Source: Oscillospiraceae bacterium (lineage in GTDB: Bacteria; Bacillota; Clostridia; Oscillospirales; Ruminococcaceae). Taken from it: DNA of 48,058 nucleotides. Positions 24,658 through 30,476 of this stretch are shown piece by piece. The DNA is taken from contig SFLS01000005.1 of assembly GCA_004554485.1 (NCBI GenBank), positions 1 through 48,058 on the forward strand, read 5' to 3'. A program made the position numbers and the translations under genes. Each line of letters begins with the position of its first letter. The stretch's first letter is position 1. The notes below the pieces were generated by a model. The model did not search any database, was not told the DNA's origin, and saw nothing but the letters and a program-made list of their open reading frames with translations.

Positions 24658-26205
24658 CTGAAAAACAGCAAACAAGCGTCCTTGACCGCCAAACGAATCA
24701 AAATATCCGAAAATTTACGCGAGTCGACCGTTTCGGTCCTGCCGATCGTGGTTATTGTACTGCTGCTTTGCCTGACCGTCGCCCCTGTCAGCGCTGACCT
24801 GTTGCTGTGCTTTTTGATCGGAGCACTCTTTGTCATTGCCGGTATGGGGCTGTTTTCGCTGGGCGCCGAAGCTTCAATGACCCCCATCGGCAACCGTATC
24901 GGCACCGCCCTGACCAAAACCCGCAATCTGCCGCTGATTCTGGTCGTCAGCTTTATGCTGGGCTTCGCCGTTACCATCGCAGAGCCGGATCTACAGGTAC
25001 TGGCCGAGACTGTCCCGCACATCAATAATACCGTCCTGCTGGTCACGGTAGGGCTTGGCGTCGGATTTTTCCTGGCAGTGTGCATGCTGCGCATCGTGAC
25101 CGGCGTACATCTGCGCTGGCTGCTGATTGCCTTTTACGGCATTGTCTTTCTCTTGGCGGCCTTTGCCACACCAGATTTTCTCAGCGTGGCGTTTGATTCC
25201 GGCGGCGTGACCACCGGTCCCATGACAGTCCCCTTTATTTTGGCGCTGGGCGTCGGCGTTTCCTATATCCGCAGCGACGCCAGGGCGGAAGCCGACAGCT
25301 TTGGCCTGGTGGCGCTTTGTTCTATCGGGCCGATCTTGGCCGTGCTGATCCTCAGCTTCTTTTATACCGAAAGCAGCGGTACACAGGAACTCGCTACGGC
25401 GTCTTTCACCGATACCGCCGCCATCGGCGCCGCCTATCTGCAGGGCCTGCCGAAATATCTGGGAGAAATGGCTGTCGCCCTGCTGCCTATCGTTGGCATC
25501 TTCATCATTTTTCAGCTGCTTACGCTGCATATGCCCCGCCGGAATCTTCTCAAAATTGTGATTGGTATTTTGTATACCTATATCGGTCTGGTACTGTTCC
25601 TGACGGGTGTAAATGTCGGATTTTCCGCATTGGGCCGGGTGTTGGGCGCCGAGCTGGCCGCCGGCTGGACACGGTGGCTGCTGATCCCCCTTTCCATGCT
25701 GCTGGGTTGGTTCATTATCTCGGCAGAGCCTGCCGTTGCGGTGTTGGAAGCGCAGATTGAGGAGGTCAGCGCCGGTACCATCCCGGGCAGAGCCATCAAA
25801 ACCAGTCTTTCCATTGCGATTGCCCTGGCGATGGGCCTTTCCATGCTGCGGGTGCTCACCGGTATTTCCATCATGTGGTTTCTGGTTCCCGGGTATCTGA
25901 TCGCGCTGGGGCTTTCCTTCTTTGTCCCGGATCTCTATACTGCTATTGCGTTTGACTCCGGGGGAGTGGCATCCGGCCCCATGACCGCCACCTTTATGCT
26001 GCAGTTCATGATCGGTGCCAGCAGCGTAGTGGGCGGCAATCCGTTGAGCGACGCCTTTGGCGTGGTGGCGATGGTGGCGATGATGCCTTTGATCTCGATC
26101 CAGATGGTGGGCGTTATCTACAGCCGCCGCAGTGCCGCCGAACTGTCTGAGGAACATTACGGCGAGGATGAGATCATCGAACTGTGGGAGGTGAGGCCGG
26201 CATGA
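24658..26205 (+). CDS. DUF1538 integral membrane protein, two tandem copies
   Basis: A hydrophobic protein with about twelve membrane segments and two repeated DUF1538 halves. The repeat is visible as FDSGGVTTGPMT near residue 180 and FDSGGVASGPMT near 430, each followed by a long helix. No biochemical function is known to me for DUF1538; a transport role is inferred from topology and from the PII-like partner. The AAAGGAG ribosome site at 24643-24649 is 8 bases from an in-frame CTG (24658). The first conventional start, TTG at 24682, is 32 bases away, too far. CTG initiation is therefore proposed, giving 515 residues; from TTG it is 507. Confidence 0.85.
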   Translation: MKNSKQASLTAKRIKISENLRESTVSVLPIVVIVLLLCLTVAPVSADLLLCFLIGALFVIAGMGLFSLGAEASMTPIGNRIGTALTKTRNLPLILVVSFMLGFAVTIAEPDLQVLAETVPHINNTVLLVTVGLGVGFFLAVCMLRIVTGVHLRWLLIAFYGIVFLLAAFATPDFLSVAFDSGGVTTGPMTVPFILALGVGVSYIRSDARAEADSFGLVALCSIGPILAVLILSFFYTESSGTQELATASFTDTAAIGAAYLQGLPKYLGEMAVALLPIVGIFIIFQLLTLHMPRRNLLKIVIGILYTYIGLVLFLTGVNVGFSALGRVLGAELAAGWTRWLLIPLSMLLGWFIISAEPAVAVLEAQIEEVSAGTIPGRAIKTSLSIAIALAMGLSMLRVLTGISIMWFLVPGYLIALGLSFFVPDLYTAIAFDSGGVASGPMTATFMLQFMIGASSVVGGNPLSDAFGVVAMVAMMPLISIQMVGVIYSRRSAAELSEEHYGEDEIIELWEVRPA

Positions 26206-26864
26206 ATTATCTGATTTCGGTAGTAAACCCCGACGCGCTGGAACGGGTTTGTGATATTACCGCCCAACTGGAGCTGCCGCAGACGGTGGCTCTGCTGGGC
26301 CATGGCACAGCGGTGAAAAGCATGCTGGATCTGCTGGGAATCGAATCGACCGAAAAACGCATCGTAATGACCGTCGCCAGTCCCGAAAAAACCAAGCAGT
26401 TTATCAAGGCGATGCAGCAAAAACTGTATATCGGGATCCCCGGTCACGGCATCGTGGTGGCAGTCCCGGTCAAAAGCGTGGGAGGAGGAAAAGCCTTGAG
26501 TTATCTGAACGGCGGTCAGCAAAACGCCAAGTACGTTCCTGAGATCAACGAAAAATACGAGCTTATCGTAATCATTGCCAATGAAGGACGCACTGATCAG
26601 GTGATGAACGCTGCGCGATCGGCAGGCGCCACCGGAGGCACCGTCCTGCATGGCAAAGGCACCGGCAGCCAGAATCCCAAAAAGTTTTACAACGTCTCGA
26701 TTGCTTCGGAAAAGGAGGTCATCCTGATGGTGGCCCCCACTGATCGTAAGGCGGAGATCATGAAGACCATCCTTCGCCAGGCCGGCCCGGATTCCGAGGC
26801 AGGCGCCATCCTGTTTTCCCTGCCCGTCAGCGAAATGGCCGGGTTTGGGATGCGGGAGAAATAA
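26202..26864 (+). CDS. PII-like signalling protein with two tandem domains
   Basis: A 220-residue cytoplasmic protein made of two ferredoxin-like PII-type domains. The first spans about 1-95 and the second about 108-210 with KYELIVIIANEGRTDQVMNAAR, then GATGGTVLHGKGTG, which parallels the T-loop/B-loop region of nitrogen-regulatory PII proteins and could bind a nucleotide. Its ATG overlaps the DUF1538 stop (ATGA), with GGGAGGTGAGG as ribosome site. Single PII-like proteins often gate transporters encoded beside them (AmtB-GlnK, SbtA-SbtB); the tandem form could act on the duplicated DUF1538 protein. Ligand unknown. Confidence 0.84.
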   Translation: MNYLISVVNPDALERVCDITAQLELPQTVALLGHGTAVKSMLDLLGIESTEKRIVMTVASPEKTKQFIKAMQQKLYIGIPGHGIVVAVPVKSVGGGKALSYLNGGQQNAKYVPEINEKYELIVIIANEGRTDQVMNAARSAGATGGTVLHGKGTGSQNPKKFYNVSIASEKEVILMVAPTDRKAEIMKTILRQAGPDSEAGAILFSLPVSEMAGFGMREK

Positions 26865-26924
26865 CCGGCGCTGCCGGAGTAGCATATCCTTCCAAGACAT
26901 ATAGCCCAAGTTTTAGCCCTTTTC

Positions 26925-26956
26925 AAAAAAGTCCGCACCGACTGCGGACTTTTTTG
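26925..26956 (+). terminator. Terminator of the DUF1538-PII operon
   Basis: AAAAAAGTCCGCA, loop CCGAC, TGCGGACTTTTTT. Nearly symmetrical, so it could also work on the minus strand, where no gene ends nearby. Confidence 0.9.
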
Positions 26957-26967
26957 TTATATCCCCC

Positions 26968-26995
26968 TTGACAAATTGCCGCAAAGTGATATCAT
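26968..26995 (+). promoter_or_regulatory. Promoter of the SPFH gene
   Basis: Perfect TTGACA, a 16-base spacer and TATCAT. A CATAAT at a 19-base distance is an alternative -10. Confidence 0.65.
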
Positions 26996-27027
26996 AATAA
27001 TATCAAAATAACATAGGAGTGATTATT

Positions 27028-28023
27028 GTGACAGAAAAAACCCTGACCAACAAAAAGCACGGTATGCTTATCCTGCTGCTCTTTCTCCTGCTGTTTGCGG
27101 CAGCTATCGCCGCCATCATTTTAGGCGCGGTGAAGGGCGGAACGCTTTGGCTTCTTATTCCCGGCATTGTCGTTCTCTGCATTATTTGGGTCCCTATGAT
27201 GGGTCTCAAGGTCCTGAAACCGCAGGAAGCGCTGGTGCTGACCCTTTTCGGCAAATACATCGGCACCCTGAAGGGTGAGGGCTATTACTATGTCAATCCC
27301 TTCTGTTCCGCCGTCAATCCGGCCGCCAAGACCAAGCTGAGCCAGAGCGGCGACGTAAAAACCTCCGGCGGTGACGGCAGCGCAGCGCTGGATAGCAGCG
27401 ATACCACCGGAAAAAAACTCTCCTTGAAGATCATGACTCTGAGCAACAACCGTCAGAAGATCAACGACTGCCTGGGCAATCCAGTGGAGATCGGCATTGC
27501 CGTTACCTGGCGTATCGTGGATACCGCCAAGGCGGTCTTTAATGTCGATAACTACAAGGAATTCCTCTCCCTGCAGTGCGACAGTTCCCTGCGCAATATT
27601 GTGCGGCTGTACCCCTATGATGTAGCCCCCAATGTGGATACCACCGGCGACGGCATTGCCGATGACGGCAGCCTGCGCGGTTCCAGCGAGCTGGTCGCCG
27701 CCCGCATCCGGGATGAGATCCAGAACCGGGTAGCGGAAGCCGGTATTGAGATCATTGAAGCGCGCATCACTTATCTGGCCTATGCCACCGAGATTGCCGC
27801 CGTCATGCTGCAGCGCCAGCAGGCCTCCGCCATCATCGATGCCCGAAAGATGATTGTGGACGGCGCGGTTGGAATGGTGGAAATGGCCCTGGAGCGTCTG
27901 AGCCAAAGCGGCATGGTGACACTGGATGAGGAGCGCAAGGCCGCGATGGTCAGCAACCTGCTGGTGGTGCTGTGCGGCAACCACGATGCTCAGCCGGTGG
28001 TCAATTCCGGCAGTCTGTACTAA
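27028..28023 (+). CDS. SPFH/band-7 domain membrane protein
   Basis: A 331-residue protein with two N-terminal membrane helices (about 10-32 and 36-58) followed by an SPFH/prohibitin-type domain (about 60-290) beginning GLKVLKPQEALVLTLFGKY and containing the helical stretch EIAAVMLQRQQASAIIDARK. SPFH proteins form membrane-bound oligomeric scaffolds in bacterial microdomains. The start GTG at 27028 is 8 bases after AGGAG; an earlier in-frame GTG at 27019 overlaps that ribosome site and is rejected. The small Arc-like gene starts one base after the stop, so both are one transcript. Confidence 0.9.
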   Translation: MTEKTLTNKKHGMLILLLFLLLFAAAIAAIILGAVKGGTLWLLIPGIVVLCIIWVPMMGLKVLKPQEALVLTLFGKYIGTLKGEGYYYVNPFCSAVNPAAKTKLSQSGDVKTSGGDGSAALDSSDTTGKKLSLKIMTLSNNRQKINDCLGNPVEIGIAVTWRIVDTAKAVFNVDNYKEFLSLQCDSSLRNIVRLYPYDVAPNVDTTGDGIADDGSLRGSSELVAARIRDEIQNRVAEAGIEIIEARITYLAYATEIAAVMLQRQQASAIIDARKMIVDGAVGMVEMALERLSQSGMVTLDEERKAAMVSNLLVVLCGNHDAQPVVNSGSLY

Positions 28024-28024
28024 A

Positions 28025-28228
28025 ATGAACGAAAACCAAAAAAAACAGGTCCCGCTGCGGCTTTCACCCAAGCTGTATGCCGCTATTGCCGCATGGGCCG
28101 AAGATGATTTTCGCTCGGTAAACGGGCAGATAGAATATCTGCTGACCGAGTGCGTGCGCCAGCGCAAAAAAAACGGAAAATACGTTTCCGACGAATTGGA
28201 TCTCCCGCCGGAGCTGGATCTGGAATAA
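28025..28228 (+). CDS. Small Arc/ribbon-helix-helix-like protein
   Basis: A 67-residue protein beginning with a beta strand QVPLRLSPKLYAAIAAWAEDD followed by SVNGQIEYLLTECVRQRKKN, the strand-helix-helix pattern of Arc/MetJ-type DNA-binding proteins. It starts one base after the SPFH stop; no independent ribosome site is evident, so it is probably translated by coupling. The tail is acidic (DELDLPPELDLE). It may regulate the SPFH operon or act with the SPFH protein; there is no toxin-like neighbour, so a toxin-antitoxin role is not supported. Confidence 0.78.
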   Translation: MNENQKKQVPLRLSPKLYAAIAAWAEDDFRSVNGQIEYLLTECVRQRKKNGKYVSDELDLPPELDLE

Positions 28229-28242
28229 GCCTACCATCAAAT

Positions 28243-28271
28243 ATCCCGCCGCAGCATAGCTGCGGCGGGAT
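28243..28271. terminator. Terminator between the Arc-like and YbaK-like genes
   Basis: Very stable stem ATCCCGCCGCAGC / GCTGCGGCGGGAT with a three-base loop, between converging genes. T-runs on both sides are weak (TTGTCTTT on the plus strand). Confidence 0.7.
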
Positions 28272-28293
28272 TGTCTTTGGCTCGCTATTACAC

Positions 28294-28782
28294 TTAAGCC
28301 TGCTCCTGCGGATCGTTCCAGCCTTTGCAGACATCCACCCAGGCTACAGCCCCGGAGAGGGAATAAAGCTCCTCACAGCTCAGCTCGATGGCGCTGTTAT
28401 CGCTTCCGCAGGCCGGGAACACCGTTTCAAAACGCTGCAGAGAAACATCCAGGCAGGTTTTCACACCGGGCTTGACCGCAAAGGGGCATACCCCGCCCAC
28501 TGCGTGACCCACCAGCTCCACCGCTTCCTGCGGCGTCAGCATTTTGGCTTTGCAGCCGAAGGTCTCCTTATATTTGTGGTTATCGACCTTGGCGTCACCT
28601 GCGGCCACCACCAGCAGCGGCCCTTCCGACGTCATAAAGGAGAGTGTTTTGGCAATGCGGGCCGGGATGACCCCCACCGTCTGGGCTGCCAGTTCGACAG
28701 TAGCGCTGGAGGTTTCAAATTCCATTACGCGGTCCTCCATTCCCCGCTCGGCAAAAAAGGCTTTTACTTCCCGAATCGACAT
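28294..28782 (-). CDS. YbaK/EbsC-type aminoacyl-tRNA deacylase
   Basis: A 162-residue YbaK/ProX-family protein that most likely removes wrong amino acids from tRNA, for example Cys from tRNA-Pro. Family features: the N-terminal VKAFFAERGMEDRV, LAAQTVGVIPARIAKTLSFM with the conserved Lys45 in this segment, and GHAVGGVCPFAVKPGVKTCLDVSLQRF (about 107-133). It is monocistronic with its own promoter at 28819-28846. Family members vary in tRNA specificity, so the exact substrate is open. Confidence 0.9.
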   Translation of the reverse strand: MSIREVKAFFAERGMEDRVMEFETSSATVELAAQTVGVIPARIAKTLSFMTSEGPLLVVAAGDAKVDNHKYKETFGCKAKMLTPQEAVELVGHAVGGVCPFAVKPGVKTCLDVSLQRFETVFPACGSDNSAIELSCEELYSLSGAVAWVDVCKGWNDPQEQA

Positions 28783-28818
28783 AAAATTCCCTCTGCTTTC
28801 TGTTGCGTTGATGTTCCT

Positions 28819-28846
28819 ATGATACGCTTTGGGCGGATTTTGTCAA
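28819..28846 (-). promoter_or_regulatory. Promoter of the YbaK-like gene
   Basis: On the minus strand TTGACA, a 16-base spacer and TATCAT, about 40-60 bases before the ATG. Confidence 0.75.
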
Positions 28847-28877
28847 GAGTCTGCCGCTGTTTTTGCTCCAAAAGGGC

Positions 28878-28906
28878 TTGACGGGAGGGGCAAATCACGG
28901 TAGAAT
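28878..28906 (+). promoter_or_regulatory. Promoter of tRNA-Gly
   Basis: TTGACG, a 17-base spacer and TAGAAT, placing the start about 9 bases before the mature tRNA 5' end. Confidence 0.75.
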
Positions 28907-28921
28907 AAGAAAGTACCTTTT

Positions 28922-28995
28922 GCAGGCATAGTTCATCGGTAGAATAGCGGCTTCCCAAGCCGCGGAGGCGGGTTCGATTCCCGTTGCCTGCTCCA
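28922..28995 (+). tRNA. tRNA-Gly (anticodon CCC)
   Basis: A 74-base cloverleaf with encoded CCA. The acceptor GCAGGCA pairs fully with TGCCTGC. The anticodon stem GCGGC/GCCGC encloses TTCCCAA with anticodon CCC, reading GGG. The T loop is TTCGATT. Confidence 0.97.
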
Positions 28996-29003
28996 TCGGT
29001 CAA

Positions 29004-29037
29004 GGTCCGGAGCCGATTCCCGCTCCGGACCTTTTTA
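29004..29037 (+). terminator. Terminator of tRNA-Gly
   Basis: GGTCCGGAGC, an 8-base loop, GCTCCGGACC and T5. It begins 8 bases after the CCA end. Confidence 0.9.
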
Positions 29038-29215
29038 TCTGCATAAAGGATTGCTGCGAACCGAAAGCCGAGCGCTGCGCCGCTTTGGGAACGGCTCCCT
29101 TTTCTTTGTGTGTGGCAGCCAATACCACCCCCCTGTGACAGTATTGATGAGACAAATTCCGTTGGAAATGCCGAATTTATACCGCTTTTTCCGTCCTTTT
29201 TTTGCAAATCTGCTA

Positions 29216-29244
29216 TTGACAGAGGGAAAAATGGGTGATATAAT
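29216..29244 (+). promoter_or_regulatory. Consensus promoter of the methionine transport operon
   Basis: Perfect TTGACA, exactly 17 bases, perfect TATAAT: the strongest promoter in the window. Transcription should start near 29251, giving a leader of about 360 bases before metQ. A full-strength promoter suggests that control is exerted after initiation. Confidence 0.93.
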
Positions 29245-29282
29245 TCGAACAAAATTAATCCTTGAGGAAAGGAGAAGCTACC

Positions 29283-29387
29283 ATGAAAAAGATGAGCGTT
29301 ATGATGATGGCTATGATGATGTGCATGTGCGGCATGCGCACTTTTTCCGATGCATCTTTTTCCGATAGCTCCTTCATCCAAGATTAG
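29283..29387 (+). CDS. Methionine-rich leader peptide
   Basis: A 34-residue frame starting about 32 bases after the predicted transcription start, with the strong ribosome site AGGAAAGGAG 8 bases before the ATG. The first 18 residues, MKKMSVMMMAMMMCMCGM, contain ten Met and two Cys; the remainder (RTFSDASFSD and on) is ordinary. The stop at 29385-29387 lies seven bases before a hairpin and 38 bases before an intrinsic terminator, with the methionine transporter genes beyond. This is the plan of amino-acid attenuators (trp, his, leu leaders) with Met as the sensed residue. No S-box, T-box or other known methionine riboswitch motif was recognised in the leader. Function is inferred from position and composition. 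Confidence 0.85.
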   Translation: MKKMSVMMMAMMMCMCGMRTFSDASFSDSSFIQD

Positions 29388-29425
29388 AAACTGCGTGCCG
29401 TATTGGCACGGTCACCAATGTTTTT
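29327..29425 (+). promoter_or_regulatory. Alternative RNA pairings in the metQNI leader
   Basis: Three overlapping pairings are visible. Leader-peptide bases 29327-29338, over Met/Cys codons 15-19, can pair with 29392-29403 (12 pairs, four of them G-U). Bases 29394-29399 (CGTGCC) can instead pair with 29405-29410 (GGCACG). ATTGG at 29402-29406 can pair with CCAAT at 29415-29419. A ribosome stalled on the Met codons or parked at the stop would select among them. How they connect to the terminator cannot be settled by hand; a short CGGT (29409)/ACCG (29427) pairing could invade its 5' arm. Confidence 0.5.
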
Positions 29426-29469
29426 AACCGGGAGACTTGATCGGAAGTCACCGGTTTTTTTATTTTTTC
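29426..29469 (+). terminator. Leader terminator (attenuator) before metQNI
   Basis: AACCGG (29426-29431) pairs with CCGGTT (29451-29456), and inside them GACTT with AAGTC around a GATCGG loop, followed by a long T-rich tract with one A. It lies 38 bases after the Met-rich leader peptide and 140 bases before metQ, so it must be read through for transporter expression. Confidence 0.88.
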
Positions 29470-29486
29470 AGGGAAAGGAATCCACC

Positions 29487-29567
29487 ATGATTTTGTATTA
29501 TGAAGATCTGGTAAGGGCAAATCACCTTTCGGGGCGAATGTGCCGCTTATCCGAAGGTGTAAAATGA
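29487..29567 (+). CDS. Second small leader frame between terminator and metQ
   Basis: A 26-residue frame with the ribosome site GGAAAGGAA seven bases before its ATG, very like the site of the Met leader. The peptide (MILYYEDLVRANHL..., ending EGVK) resembles nothing I recognise. Its second half contains an imperfect hairpin, CACCTTTCGG (29523-29532) with CCGAAGGTG (29551-29559), without a T-run. It ends 44 bases before metQ. It could be a translated spacer, a second control element, or chance. Confidence 0.45.
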   Translation: MILYYEDLVRANHLSGRMCRLSEGVK

Positions 29568-29611
29568 ATGTAAGCATTATCAAGATCTGAATTACAGAAA
29601 GGAAATGAACC

Positions 29612-30466
29612 ATGAAAAAGTATTTGAAAGCTGTATTTGCCGTTGTTTTGGCCGTTGCCCTGCTGCTGCCCCTTGCCGCCTGCGGCAATAAGACCGAAAA
29701 GATCAAAATCGCCGTTCCCAATGATACCACCAATGAAGCCCGCGCGCTGCTGCTGCTGGAGGATCAGGGTTTCATCAAGCTGAAAGAGGGTGCTGGCATT
29801 ACCGCTACCATCCTGGATATTGTTGAAAATCCCCATGAGATCGAATTCAGCGAGGTAGAAGCTGCCCAGCTGCCCAACATCCTGCAGGATGTGGACTACG
29901 CCGTCATCAACTCCAACTTTGCCATCTCCGCCGGTCTGAACCCCGCTAAAGACGCTTTGGCTCTGGAAGGCTCCTCCTCCGCCTATGCCAATATCGTGGC
30001 AGTCAAAGAGGGCAATGAGAACGCTCCGCTGGTGAAGGCGCTGGTGGCCGCCCTGGAAAGCAAGGCTGTAGCGGACTTCATCACCGAAAAATATGACGGC
30101 TCCGTTGTTTCCGTCGTGGAAAATCCCACCGACGGCTATGACCCCGATCTGGACTATGCCGCCCTGGCCGGCCAGACCATCTCGGTCGCTGCCTCCCCCA
30201 CTCCCCATGCTGAGATCCTGGCGATTGCCAAAGACCTGCTGGCTACCAAGGATATCACCCTGGACATCCAGGAATACAGCGACTACGTCGTACCCAATAA
30301 TGTAGTAGAGGACGGTACCGTCCTGGCGAACTACTTCCAGCATGTCCCCTATCTGGACGATTTTAATGCCGAAAACGGCACCCATATCGTTTCCGTTGCC
30401 GCGATCCATGTGGAGCCCCTGGGACTGTACGGCGGTAAGCAGGCAAACCTGGACGCACTGAAGTAA
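29612..30466 (+). CDS. metQ: Circularly permuted methionine-binding lipoprotein MetQ
   Basis: The extracytoplasmic binding protein of the MetNIQ importer, 284 residues. The signal peptide ends in lipobox LAAC with Cys24. The mature part has the two MetQ/NlpA halves in reversed order. Residues 30-165 match the usual C-terminal half (IAVPNDTTNEARALLLLE, ILDIVENP, EAAQLPNIL, INSNFAISAGLNPAKD, FITEKY). Residues 189-284 match the usual N-terminal half (ASPTPHAEIL, YVVPNNVVEDG, NYFQHVPYLDDFN, IHVEPLGLYGGK). A linker of about 22 residues (167-188) joins the old C- and N-termini. The protein ends at LDALK, exactly where a normal MetQ would run on into the IAIPND segment. metN begins 11 bases later. 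Confidence 0.93.
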   Translation: MKKYLKAVFAVVLAVALLLPLAACGNKTEKIKIAVPNDTTNEARALLLLEDQGFIKLKEGAGITATILDIVENPHEIEFSEVEAAQLPNILQDVDYAVINSNFAISAGLNPAKDALALEGSSSAYANIVAVKEGNENAPLVKALVAALESKAVADFITEKYDGSVVSVVENPTDGYDPDLDYAALAGQTISVAASPTPHAEILAIAKDLLATKDITLDIQEYSDYVVPNNVVEDGTVLANYFQHVPYLDDFNAENGTHIVSVAAIHVEPLGLYGGKQANLDALK

Positions 30467-30476
30467 GCGGATAATT

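Noticed and set aside
28025..28228. Antitoxin of a toxin-antitoxin pair
   Set aside because: The partner gene is a full SPFH membrane protein, not a small toxin, and the gene order and spacing do not suggest a toxin.
29251..29611. S-box (SAM) riboswitch or T-box in the met leader
   Set aside because: No T-box AGGGTGG..ACCGCG sequence and no recognisable SAM-riboswitch core were found. A covariance-model search would be decisive.
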